Shown in pieces: positions 33,960-42,479 of a stretch of DNA of 64,000 nt (the first letter of the stretch is position 1; every line of letters begins with the position of its first letter). The stretch is from JASLEW01 sp035544875 (GTDB taxonomy: Bacteria > Acidobacteriota > Thermoanaerobaculia > Multivoradales > UBA5704). The DNA is taken from contig DASZZP010000019.1 in NCBI GenBank assembly GCA_035544875.1, positions 59,263 through 123,262 of the forward strand. Reading direction: 5' to 3'. The notes under the pieces are model-generated. The model made no database searches and had not been told where the DNA came from. It worked only from the letters and a program-made list of their open reading frames with translations. The position numbers and the translations under genes are program-made.

Positions 33960-34046
33960 GCGAAAGTGGCGGAACTGGTAGACGCGCAAGATTCAGGATC
34001 TTGTGGCCGCAAGGTCGTGGGGGTTCGAGTCCCCCCTTTCGCACCA
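33960..34046 (+). tRNA. tRNA-Leu (anticodon CAG)
   Basis: The acceptor stem GCGAAAG (33960-33966) pairs with CTTTCGC (34036-34042), followed by A and an encoded CCA (34044-34046). The anticodon arm CAAGA-TTCAGGA-TCTTG gives CAG. A long variable arm and the T-arm loop GGTTCGAGTCC are present, as expected of a class II leucine tRNA. It reads CUG leucine codons, the dominant leucine codon in this GC-rich genome. Confidence 0.97.
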
Positions 34047-34113
34047 ACGACTTACAGCTAGCCCGTGCCGCCGGGTAGCCTACCAGAGTCAGCACCAAGT
34101 CAGCACCGCTGCT

Positions 34114-34551
34114 ATGCCCCTTCTCAATCGCTGGAGGTTTCGGCGTCTGTTACGCCGCGCAGACTTGAACCTGGCTGCGGAAGCCATCCGCGACCTGTGG
34201 CGCGAAAAAGCGGGACCCGAGGGAGTTGTTCTTCTCCCCGACGCAATGGCCGCTCGTCTCACTACGTTCCTTCAGCACCGCGACCTCGATAGCGCGGTTG
34301 AGCTAGTCATCGCATACCCTGCCTATCTTCAACACTTCTTGGAGGCTGGGCCTGATGGCGTGCTGACGCGCCTTCCGCCTACGGTCGAGCAGGCGGACTA
34401 CGCAAGGCGCATCGCAGAGACACTGAATCTGACGGTGCCCTTTCTCGCGCTGAGTTCGCGAATCAAGCTCAACGAGTTCATTGACGAGCATAGGGGCCGC
34501 TACGAAGCTGCCGTCGCGAGAGCACCTTCCCCGGGGGAGGATCGTCTTTGA
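34114..34551 (+). CDS. Hypothetical helical protein
   Basis: 145 residues with no recognised domain. It is rich in predicted helix: FRRLLRRADLNLAAEAIRDLW, LTTFLQHRDLDSAVELVIAYP and YARRIAETLNLTVPFLALSS. It has no signal peptide or membrane helix. Base composition is clearly less GC-rich than in the flanking rnr and nuo genes, and codon choice is more mixed, suggesting transfer. No good ribosome-binding site precedes ATG 34114. The stop overlaps the TTG start of the next gene (TTGA), so the two form a unit just downstream of a tRNA gene. Confidence 0.55.
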   Translation: MPLLNRWRFRRLLRRADLNLAAEAIRDLWREKAGPEGVVLLPDAMAARLTTFLQHRDLDSAVELVIAYPAYLQHFLEAGPDGVLTRLPPTVEQADYARRIAETLNLTVPFLALSSRIKLNEFIDEHRGRYEAAVARAPSPGEDRL

Positions 34552-34757
34552 AGATCCTGAACATCGTGCTGTTCTTCATCGTTGTGATCCCTGTTTGGCT
34601 CCTCGACAGGGTTCTTTGGCTGCTCGCCAAGGCCGTTCTCATAGCGCGAATTCCTCTGCTGGCCCTTTTGATGTCATTTGACCAAGCGAAGGGTGAGAGC
34701 ATGAAGCGAGCTGCCGAGCGAGACGCTGCACTTAAACCGCCACCGCCGTGGAGGTGA
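34548..34757 (+). CDS. Small membrane protein of unknown function
   Basis: 69 residues. The N-terminal half is hydrophobic (ILNIVLFFIVVIPVWLLDRV then LLAKAVLIARIPLLALLM), giving one long or two short membrane helices, followed by a charged tail. It starts with TTG directly on the preceding stop (TTGA), behind a strong GGGGGAGG site at 34532-34539. This arrangement supports it being real and co-translated with the helical protein gene upstream. No family is recognised. Confidence 0.5.
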   Translation: MKILNIVLFFIVVIPVWLLDRVLWLLAKAVLIARIPLLALLMSFDQAKGESMKRAAERDAALKPPPPWR

Positions 34758-34826
34758 AGAAGGGGCGGGCACCCGAAGGCACCCGGCTCGAGAGGTCTGC
34801 GTGAAACACACGGCCGGGCCAAACCG

Positions 34827-35030
34827 ATGTACTTGACCTTGGTTGTGGTGGGTCTGACGCCCGTTTTCATCATCCTCGTGTGGTGGGCTCGAACAACGCT
34901 CTTTGCGTGGCCGTCTTCCAAGATCAAGCGCATCGCATTCGAGGTCGCGATAGCCACTCCCCCACGCGGGGAGCGGCTTGTGGGTGAAGCTCAGCTTCCG
35001 CGTATTCTTCGGGGTAGGGTGGATGATTAG
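34827..35030 (+). CDS. Possible small membrane protein
   Basis: 67 residues opening with a strong membrane helix (LTLVVVGLTPVFIILVWWA) and a short polar tail. It follows the other two small genes on the same strand and shares their lower GC content. There is no evident ribosome-binding site and no family match, so it is kept at low confidence. Beyond it to 35,300 no intact gene is seen. Confidence 0.35.
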   Translation: MYLTLVVVGLTPVFIILVWWARTTLFAWPSSKIKRIAFEVAIATPPRGERLVGEAQLPRILRGRVDD

Positions 35031-35089
35031 CCCCGCTCCGGGTCCGCGTGTGGCTCCTTCCCCGCCGGGTCTGGTAGGCGCCGCAGCGG

Positions 35090-35270
35090 TCGCAGCTCGC
35101 CAGGCCGCCCGCCCCGTCAGCATGATCAGTGTGAACAGGTCCGCGGCGTACTTGCTGGCCTGATGCATCGAGGCTACCAGCCGCCGCGGCTCCTCCCCCG
35201 TCAACATCCGCCCGCGCTTGTGCTCGGGCTGCCGGTCCCAACGGTAGGTGGGGCTCGTCTGCTGGGGCAC
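35090..35270 (-). pseudogene. Possible remnant of a tyrosine-recombinase catalytic domain
   Basis: The minus-strand reading MLTGEEPRRLVASMHQASKY then LFTLIMLTG resembles the start of a tyrosine-recombinase catalytic domain (typically LT-x-EE-x-RRLL ... LFTLALLTGARRGE). The similarity stops where the catalytic Arg would follow, and no HxxR or Tyr motif is seen downstream. It lies 1.1 kb from tRNA-Leu(CAG), where integrases often sit. The stretch is short and could be coincidence. Confidence 0.3.
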
Positions 35271-35310
35271 CAGGCCGCGGGGGTCGTCGTCCCAGGTGAT
35301 TTGCCTGGAC

Positions 35311-35712
35311 CTATTTATTGATCCGCGCGATGACGATCCCGATCACCGTGACCGCCAAAGTGTCGAAGACGATCTGCTTGAAGACCACGATGCCGGGCAT
35401 CGGCTGCACCGCGTAGTAGATCAGGAACTTGGGGATCACCGCGAGCGCCGCGATCGTCAGTCCGAAGCGGATGCCCTGCGCCAGAAAGGGCTTGTCCTCC
35501 CTGCCCCGGAGATAGATCGCGACCAGAGCCAAGGCCGTAACCAGGTGCGCGAGCAGCATGAATGGGAAGTACTTTCCCTGGTCCTGCTCCGCGCGGAAGA
35601 GGCTCGTCAGCTGCGTGTAGTCCGAGTTCAGCAGGTAGCCATGGACCAGAAAGCCCAGGCCCACCAACAGGATGAACACCACCACCACCGAGAGCAGAAA
35701 GCGCTTGTTCAT
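35311..35712 (-). CDS. Four-helix integral membrane protein, unknown function
   Basis: 133 residues with four hydrophobic segments: LLSVVVVFILLVGLGFLVHG, FPFMLLAHLVTALALVAIYL, IRFGLTIAALAVIPKFLIYY and VFKQIVFDTLAVTVIGIVIA. A conserved-looking HGYLL after helix one and Lys/Asp residues between helices suggest a small membrane family of unknown role. ATG 35712 has a strong GGAGG site 4-8 bases upstream. Two family-A repeats lie immediately upstream of that site, in the region that should hold the promoter or leader. GC content is lower than the genome norm. It stands alone. Confidence 0.75.
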   Translation of the reverse strand: MNKRFLLSVVVVFILLVGLGFLVHGYLLNSDYTQLTSLFRAEQDQGKYFPFMLLAHLVTALALVAIYLRGREDKPFLAQGIRFGLTIAALAVIPKFLIYYAVQPMPGIVVFKQIVFDTLAVTVIGIVIARINK

Positions 35713-35725
35713 CGTGGCCTCCTAA

Positions 35726-35779
35726 GCGCGGGTCGGACCTGCGCGCCGGGTCAGATTGCGCAGGGGGGACCCGCGCGCC
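35726..35779 (-). repeat. Dispersed repeat family A, two degenerate units
   Basis: On the minus strand, GGCGCGCGGGTCCCC (ending 35779) and GGCGCGCAGGTCCGACC (ending 35747) are variants of the family-A unit seen between rpsO and pnp. They lie just upstream of the ribosome-binding site of the four-helix membrane protein gene. Between 35,780 and 36,090 no gene is seen; the stretch is GC-rich with short inverted repeats (for example CCCAGCC ... GGCTGGG around 35.88-35.93 kb). Confidence 0.7.
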
Positions 35780-36089
35780 TACTCAAATCGATCAACGTGT
35801 TTTGAAAGCTAACGGCTGCTGGAACGCTATCGGAACAGACAAGGGGCGTCAAGGCGCGCCGGTTGGTGCCTGCCGTCTCCGGCCCAGCCCGCCGCCTTGC
35901 CGGCGGGCATCTTGGAGGACTGGCTGGGCGAAGCTTGGGGAAGCCCGGCCCGATGACGGACAAGGCCAGGCCGGCCGGCGGTGCGGCGGCGCGGAGGTGG
36001 CGCCACTATCTCGAACTCTCGCGAACTGATCGATCCCTGCGCAGGCCGGCGTGCCAGGAGCAGGCCTTCGCGCCCCGCCGCCGGTACGG

Positions 36090-36159
36090 AGCGCCAAAGG
36101 TCGCCGAACCCGGACGTGTTCGCTTCACCACACGTCCGGGTCCGGCGACCTTCGGCGCT
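36090..36159. repeat. Very large near-perfect hairpin (30-bp arms, 10-base loop)
   Basis: The arm at 36090-36119 and the reverse complement of 36130-36159 agree at 28 of 30 positions. The loop is TCGCTTCACC (36120-36129). Arm landmarks are AAGGTCGCC and ACCCGGACGTGT. It lies in a gene-free gap between the four-helix membrane protein and vapC, with GGCGACTTTTTTCG just after. It could be a bidirectional terminator for vapBC transcripts, a repetitive extragenic palindrome or a miniature mobile element. Confidence 0.85.
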
Positions 36160-36228
36160 TCTCACTGGCGACTTTTTTCGTCCCCAGAAACGCTCAGCCC
36201 TGCCGCAAGACTCGCGCCGGCCCGTGGA

Positions 36229-36642
36229 TCACCGGCTCGTTTGGCCTACCCAGTTCGCGGTGCGCAGACCCTCGACGCGCTCAAATTCACCGAGGTTGTT
36301 GGTGACGAGGATGAGATCGCGGGCGATCGCCTGGGAGGCGATGAGGCTGTCGAGATCGCCGATGGGACGGCCCCGGCGCGCGAGAGCGGCGCGAACGCGC
36401 GCTCCGACCAGCGCATCTTCCGTCTCGAAGGGCAACACTCGCAGCGGCCCGAGGAAGAGGTCGAGCCGGGAATGCGCCGTTTGCGGCTGCTGGCTTCCCT
36501 CGGCACCCTGGCGAAGCTCGAGAACCGTGAGAACGCTCAACGCCACCTCCGTTGGCCCCACGGCACGGAGATGCTCGAGCACCTCCGGCGGGCGGTGCTT
36601 GAGCGCATAGATGCAGATGTTGGTGTCCAGCAGGTATCTCAC
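36229..36642 (-). CDS. vapC: VapC-family PIN-domain toxin
   Basis: 137-residue PIN-domain ribonuclease, toxin of a type II toxin-antitoxin pair. The N-terminus MRYLLDTNICIYALK carries the first catalytic Asp. The Glu in LSVLTVLELRQGAE and the acidic residues in RGRPIGDLDSLIASQAI complete the metal site, and LVTNNLGEFERVEGL is the typical end. VapC toxins cut tRNA or rRNA when free of antitoxin. It overlaps vapB by four bases, the usual antitoxin-first order. It lies in the accessory patch after tRNA-Leu(CAG). Confidence 0.92.
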   Translation of the reverse strand: MRYLLDTNICIYALKHRPPEVLEHLRAVGPTEVALSVLTVLELRQGAEGSQQPQTAHSRLDLFLGPLRVLPFETEDALVGARVRAALARRGRPIGDLDSLIASQAIARDLILVTNNLGEFERVEGLRTANWVGQTSR

Positions 36643-36878
36643 GGCCCAAGTTCCTCGCGCCGTTGCTCTATCTGTCGCGGCCGCTCGAAGCCGTCGGGCA
36701 TCCCATCGAAAGCTTGCCAGAACTCCTCGGGCCAGACCCGTCGCGGGATCGGCTCGAGGATCAGGGTTTCTCCTTCCTGGCGGATCGCTACCTCATCCGT
36801 CCCGGGTGCAAAGCGGAATCCCTTGGGGAGGCGCACCGCTTGACTGTTCCCGCTCCAGAAGACTCGCGCTGTGGGCAT
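36639..36878 (-). CDS. vapB: VapB-family antitoxin (AbrB-type DNA-binding)
   Basis: 79 residues. The N-terminal swapped-hairpin DNA-binding domain is typical of VapB (ARVFWSGNSQAVRLPKGFRF). The C-terminal tail (EEFWQAFDGMPDGFERPRQI) should wrap and block the toxin. ATG 36878 is chosen as the family start; an ATG 33 bases upstream would add 11 unconserved residues. The gene is followed directly by vapC. About 60 bases upstream lies an 18-base inverted repeat that is a good candidate for the autoregulatory operator. Confidence 0.88.
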   Translation of the reverse strand: MPTARVFWSGNSQAVRLPKGFRFAPGTDEVAIRQEGETLILEPIPRRVWPEEFWQAFDGMPDGFERPRQIEQRREELGP

Positions 36879-36936
36879 ACTTGACTCCAGCAGCGGACCG
36901 GGTACCGGCAAGGGGAACCGCCGCGACTCAGGTCAA

Positions 36937-36954
36937 GTATACACGTGTGTATAC
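36937..36954 (-). promoter_or_regulatory. Candidate vapBC operator
   Basis: GTATACACGTGTGTATAC has perfect 8-base arms (GTATACAC/GTGTATAC) around a 2-base centre. On the minus strand TATACT within it matches a -10 hexamer, so VapB/VapBC binding here would block transcription. AbrB-type antitoxins typically autoregulate through such palindromes. Assignment is by position and symmetry. Confidence 0.6.
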
Positions 36955-37007
36955 AGACTTCCGCTTCTCCTACTCAGAAGAAGACGCGGTCTCGAAGGTC
37001 AGTTGGG

Positions 37008-37967
37008 CTAATAGGCGGCGAGGGCGGGGGCGGGGGATGAGATGGCCGGGAGGTCGAAGGCGGCTTGCGGGGCGGAGTGGGTGAGCCCGGCGGCGGCGGG
37101 GATGGTGGTCCAGGGGAAGGCGGCGAGGAGGTGTCGAAACTTGGGTGGATAAGCGATCCGGCCGGTCTCGTGGATGAAGCGGGCGAGGCCGGCGAGCCGA
37201 CCCGGGGTGGGGCGGCCGGAGATCTCCCAGGGGTGGAGGACGGCGACCGGCATACCGCCGCGCGCCAGGTGGCGGCGGGCGGCGGCGGCCAGGCGGGCGG
37301 GATCTACGATCCTGCCAGTCCAGCTGCCTGCCGGAACCCGAAGAAGGCCGCCAAAGGTGAGCGGCGGGAACTCGAGCAGGGAGAGCTCGCCTTGGTTGCC
37401 CGGATCCTGCCAGTCCAGCCGGCAGGCGAAAACGGGGTTGCTGCGGCGGCCCGAAAACGAGTAGGGGACGAGCGAGCTGTCATAGAGGAATCCGGCTGCC
37501 GCCACCAGCGGCAGCAGCGCGCTGCCCACGGTGCGCAACGACCACTCGGGAGCGCGGAAGCCGAGCACCGGCTCGCCCAGCAGGTCTTCGAGCAGCGCCT
37601 TGCAGCGCCGGACGTCGCGGTCGAAGGCGACCGCCGTGCGCTCACAGGCCCGCAGGTGGTAGTAGCCGTGACTTGCCACCTCGTGGCCGGCGCGGGCGAT
37701 CTCGCGGACCCGCCACGGCAGGCGGGCCGCAACCTCGCCCAGGACGAAGAAAGTGGCCCGGCGCTCCGCCGCGGCAAGCATGGCGAGCAGCTCGGGCAGC
37801 AGGCGGTCGAGCTCGACCGGCAGGGCGGGCCGCAGCTCCGGCTTGACGTAGTTCGGCACCAGGCAGTTGTGGTACCACTCCTCGACGTCGACGGTGAGCC
37901 CGTACCCTGCCTCTCCAAAACCGCCCTGGAGCAGGCTGACCCGCGGTAGCGTGGTGGCGGTGGTCAC
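37008..37967 (-). CDS. Polysaccharide deacetylase, PEP-CTERM-locus/DUF3473 type
   Basis: NodB-fold carbohydrate esterase of 319 residues. The motifs are TVDVEEWYHN (metal Asp), HEVASHGYYHLRA (two metal His) and GFRAPEWS (catalytic Arg). The C-terminal VAVLHPWEISGRPTP and KFRHLLAAFPWTTI match the DUF3473 extension of deacetylases found with exopolysaccharide/exosortase loci. No signal peptide, as usual for this subgroup. It starts with GTG 37967. There are no exosortase or glycosyltransferase neighbours here. It is divergent from the nuo operon. Confidence 0.88.
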   Translation of the reverse strand: MTTATTLPRVSLLQGGFGEAGYGLTVDVEEWYHNCLVPNYVKPELRPALPVELDRLLPELLAMLAAAERRATFFVLGEVAARLPWRVREIARAGHEVASHGYYHLRACERTAVAFDRDVRRCKALLEDLLGEPVLGFRAPEWSLRTVGSALLPLVAAAGFLYDSSLVPYSFSGRRSNPVFACRLDWQDPGNQGELSLLEFPPLTFGGLLRVPAGSWTGRIVDPARLAAAARRHLARGGMPVAVLHPWEISGRPTPGRLAGLARFIHETGRIAYPPKFRHLLAAFPWTTIPAAAGLTHSAPQAAFDLPAISSPAPALAAY

Positions 37968-38006
37968 CTGACTATCCTATAAGGAAAGTTGCCCGCAACC
38001 TGATTG

Positions 38007-38154
38007 GGCGCGCGGGTCCTGACCTCCGGGGAGAGCCCTCCGGGGAATGCCGCGCGGCCATCACCGGACGTGCGGCGACCGCCCGGCCCAGCCGCCGCTG
38101 TGCGGCAGCAAGCTGCCGCAGCTGCGGCGACTGGCCGGACGGGCGGCCTACCCC
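38007..38154. repeat. Dispersed repeat family A, long copy upstream of nuoA
   Basis: Begins GGCGCGCGGGTCC, then GACCTCCGGGGAGAGCCC and a degenerate copy of the GCCGCCCGTCC/GGACGGGCGGC hairpin, and ends in GGACGGGCGGCCTACCC. The middle contains a further stem (GCCGCAGCTGCGGC). It occupies most of the 311-base gap between the deacetylase and nuoA genes; the remainder carries the Rex-type operator. Confidence 0.75.
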
Positions 38155-38189
38155 CTCTTGCCGGCTTGTGTCTTGTGTCAAAACGGAGC

Positions 38190-38207
38190 TTGTGACATTC
38201 TTCACGA
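38190..38207 (+). promoter_or_regulatory. Candidate Rex operator upstream of nuoA
   Basis: TTGTGACATTCTTCACGA matches 12 of the 14 defined positions of the Rex consensus TTGTGAANNNNTTCACAA. It is centred about 80 bases before the nuoA start and within the only gene-free gap before the operon. Rex is encoded as the operon's last gene, so this would be the control point for complex I and for rex itself. Confidence 0.7.
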
Positions 38208-38278
38208 GCCCCGGGGAGCGCCTGGTTCGGCCCTTTCAGGGGACTCGTTTCATCTGTCGTCGCCGGCGCGGAGGAGCG

Positions 38279-38689
38279 TTGCCCGAGCAATACTATCCCG
38301 TCCTGCTGACCCTCGGGATCGCCGTGGTGATCGGCGTCACCATCCTGCTGCTGTCCCACCTCATCGCCAGGCTCGGCGGCAACCAGCGCGGCGGCCGAAT
38401 CAAGCTGACCACCTACGAATCGGGTATGCCGCTTCTCGACCGCTCCCACAAGCGGATCTCCATCGCCTTCTTCCTGATCGCCATCGATTTCATCGTCTTC
38501 GACCTCGAGGCGGCCTTCCTCTATCCCTGGGCGCTCGTCCTCAAGCGCGGCGGCTGGCCGCTTTTCGGCGCGGTCATGGTGTTCATCTTCCTGATCCTCG
38601 TCGGCTACGCCTATATCTGGCTGAAGGGCGGCCTCGACCTGCGCCCGGCGCGCGAGCTCGGCCGCCAGCGCACTGGGGCGCACGCATGA
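38279..38689 (+). CDS. nuoA: NADH-quinone oxidoreductase subunit A
   Basis: Membrane subunit of complex I, about 136 residues with three membrane helices (VLLTLGIAVVIGVTILLLSHL, ISIAFFLIAIDFIVFDLEAAF, FGAVMVFIFLILVGYAYIW). YESGMPLLDRSHKRISIAFF is the family signature, with the Glu/Asp pair of the quinone-site loop. The start is TTG 38279 preceded by GGAGGAG; an open frame to 38168 lacks homology. It overlaps nuoE by ATGA. The usual next genes nuoB, nuoC and nuoD are absent here. Confidence 0.93.
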   Translation: MPEQYYPVLLTLGIAVVIGVTILLLSHLIARLGGNQRGGRIKLTTYESGMPLLDRSHKRISIAFFLIAIDFIVFDLEAAFLYPWALVLKRGGWPLFGAVMVFIFLILVGYAYIWLKGGLDLRPARELGRQRTGAHA

Positions 38690-39194
38690 CCGAGGCGGGT
38701 CAAGAGGCGGCCCTTGCCGGCTTCCGAGGTTTCGGCGAGAGCGCCCGCGCCGAGCTGGCCGAGCTCTTGCGGCGCTACCCGACCCGCGAGGCGGCCTTGA
38801 TCCCCGCCCTGCACATCGCGCAGCGCGAAGCAGGCGGCTGGCTGCCCGACGCGGCGATCGCGGCGGTGGCGCGCGAGCTCGACCTGCCCGCCGCCAGGGT
38901 ATACGGCGTGGTCACCTTCTACGACTTGCTGCATCAGCACCCGGTGGGCCGGCACCGCATCCGGGTCTGCACCAACCTCTCCTGCATGCTGCGCGGCAGC
39001 GACGAGATCATGGAGACGCTGCGCCGCGAGCTCGGGGTCGGCGAGAACGAGGTCACCCCCGACGGACGCTGCTCCTTTATCCATTTCGAGTGCTTGGGCT
39101 CCTGCGACACCGCGCCGATGATGATGGTCGACGACGACTATCACGAGAATCTCACTCCCGAGCGGGTGAAGCAGATCCTCGAGGAGCTCCCCTG

Positions 39195-39195
<1 letters not shown>
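38686..39195 (+). CDS. nuoE: NADH-quinone oxidoreductase subunit E (24-kDa, 2Fe-2S)
   Basis: 169-residue thioredoxin-like ferredoxin of the NADH-input module. The four cluster cysteines are in VCTNLSCMLRG and FECLGSCDTAPMM. The helical N-terminus ALIPALHIAQREAGGWLPD is typical. It carries cluster N1a, next to the FMN in NuoF. ATG 38686 overlaps the nuoA stop, and its own stop overlaps the nuoF start by one base (TGATG), so translation of A-E-F is coupled. Confidence 0.96.
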
Positions 39196-40549
<1,354 letters not shown>

Positions 40550-40553
<4 letters not shown>

Positions 40554-42463
40554 CCTTGCCGAGAGTCACCATCGACGATCGTGCCGTGGAGGTTGCCGCC
40601 GGCACCAACCTCATCGAGGCGGCTTTCAAGGCCGGCGTCCACATCCCGCACTACTGCTACCACCCGCGGCTCTCGGTCGTCGGCCAGTGCCGGATGTGCC
40701 TGGTCAAGATCGACGGCATGCCCAAGCTGCAGGCCGGCTGCTCCACCCAGGTGATGAAGGACGGCATGGCGGTGCACACTGCCCTGCCCGAGGTGCGCGA
40801 AGCGCAGCGCGGCATGATGGAGTTCCTGCTCATCAATCACCCGCTCGACTGTCCGATCTGCGACCAGGCCGGCGAGTGCGCGCTGCAGGACTATGCCTTC
40901 AAGCACGGCCACGCCTACTCGCGATTCCAGTTCGAGGACAAGCGCACGTACCCGGGCCGCGAGCGCATTCCGCTGGGCGCCAACGTGATGCTCAACATGA
41001 ACCGCTGCATCCAGTGCACGCGCTGCGTGCGCTTCACCGAGGAGGTGGCAAAGACCGGCGAGCTCGGCTTCTTCAACCGCGGCGCCCGCACCGAGATCGG
41101 CACCTTCCCGGGGCGCCAGCTCGACAACCAGCTCGCCACCTGCGTCGTCGACATCTGCCCGGTCGGCGCCCTGACCTCGACCCGCTTCCGCTTCGCCGAG
41201 CGGGTCTTCTACCTCGACAAGAAACCTTCTCTCTGCACTGGCTGCGAGGTCGGCTGCAACATCACGATCGAGCACCGCCGCGGCGCCATCAAGCGCTACA
41301 AGCCGCGCTTCAACCCCGACGTCAACGATTATTGGATGTGCGACCACGGGCGCTCGACCTTCGAGCGCTACCGCGACGTGCCGCGGCTGGCCGCACCGCG
41401 CTTGCGCCGCGACGCGGGCAGCGCCGGCGCGGTCACCCTGCCGCTCGGGCCGCGGCCGACCGCCGAGTCGCCGAGACCCGCAGCTGCGCGCGCCCGCGCG
41501 GGCTCACCCACAATCACCTCATGGAAAGAGGCGCTCGACGCGGTGGCCCGCCATCTGCGCGGCCGCGCCGGCGCCGAGCGGGCAGGGGCCATCGCCTTCC
41601 TCGGCTCGGGCTTCCTGACCACCGAGGAGGCCTATCTCTTCGCGCAGCTCGCCGACCTGTTGGGCTCGCCGCATCGTGCCGTCGCCGTCGACAGCGGGCC
41701 GGAGCGCGCTATTCCCAACCTGCAAGGGTTGCTCCGCGGCCGCGAGGCGGCGCCCAACCGCAGAGGCGCCGAGCTCGCAGGGTTGACCTCGGCGCGCGGG
41801 TCCCGACCTGCCGGGAGCGACCTGCCGGGAGAGCCCTCCGGGGAACGCCGCCCGTCCACCGCGGACGGGCGGCGGCCGGCAATGGTGAATGTGCCGGCTG
41901 CCGGCAATGGTGAATCTGCCGGCCTGCCCGCGCTTGCCCCAGCAGGCGGAGCGCTCTCCGCCGACGACCTGCTGCACGGCGGCGGGGCCGCGCATTGCGC
42001 GGTGCTGGTGGTCTGCGACAGCGACTTCGGCGCCGCCGCCTACGACCCGGCGACCGTCGAGCGCCTGCGCAAGGCGCAGGTGCTGATCGTCTTCGGCTGG
42101 GCCGACTCGCCGCTCGCCCAGGCGGCCGACATCGCGCTGCCGATCGCCACCCATGCCGAGAAGGACGGCACCTTCGTCAACGTCGAGTGGCGGGTGCAGC
42201 GCTTCGCGCGGGCCTTCCCTGCACCCGGGCAGGCGCGCTCCGGGGTCGAGGCGCTGACCGACCTGCTGGCGCGCTTCGAGGCGCGCTTCGCGCAGCTCGA
42301 CGCCGCCGCCGTCTTCGACCAGCTGGCGAGCCACGTCGCCCCCTTTTCCGGGCTCACCTGGAAGGGGCTGCCGGCGACCGGCTCGCCCCTGGCGCTGCCC
42401 GCCGCTGCCGCTTATCCAGAGCCACGCGTGGCGGCGCCGGAAGACACGGCGGCGGGGATCTAA
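40550..42463 (+). CDS. nuoG: NADH-quinone oxidoreductase subunit G with in-frame repeat insertion
   Basis: 75-kDa-type iron-sulfur subunit, 637 residues. The N-terminal ferredoxin (HYCYHPRLSVVGQCRMCLVK) binds N1b. DCPICDQAGECALQDYAFKHG and CIQCTRCVRF carry N5 and N4 ligands, and CTGCEVGCNI with MCDHG holds another 4Fe-4S site. From about residue 320 a shortened molybdopterin-oxidoreductase-like domain follows (AFLGSGFLTTEEAYLFAQL; AVLVVCDSDFG; AADIALPIATHAEKDGTFVN). Residues about 414-458 are encoded by a family-A palindromic repeat plus a 25-bp tandem duplication, inserted in frame within this domain. It is coupled to nuoF by ATGA, and nuoH starts 16 bases downstream. Confidence 0.95.
41791..41924 (+). 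repeat. Family-A repeat plus 25-bp tandem duplication inside nuoG
   Basis: 41791-41878 carries the family-A landmarks GGCGCGCGGGTCCCGACC, GAGAGCCCTCCGGGGAACG and the perfect 11-bp hairpin GCCGCCCGTCC/GGACGGGCGGC (41847-41857 with 41863-41873). Immediately after, 41875-41899 and 41900-41924 are near-identical 25-base tandem units flanked by GCCGGC. All of it is translated without a stop. Confidence 0.9.
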
Positions 42464-42479
42464 GGGAGCCGTCGACCTT

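Noticed and set aside
33960..34046. tRNA-Leu(CAG) as an att site of an intact island
   Set aside because: No intact recombinase and no repeated tRNA 3' end within the next 3 kb; only a doubtful remnant was seen.
34674..35270. Whole 198-codon minus-strand frame as an intact gene
   Set aside because: Only residues 20-56 look protein-like (recombinase-like); the rest is antisense to small plus-strand genes and lacks any domain.
35827..36165. Short open frames on both strands around the large hairpin
   Set aside because: Products only reflect translation through the inverted repeat; no start signals.
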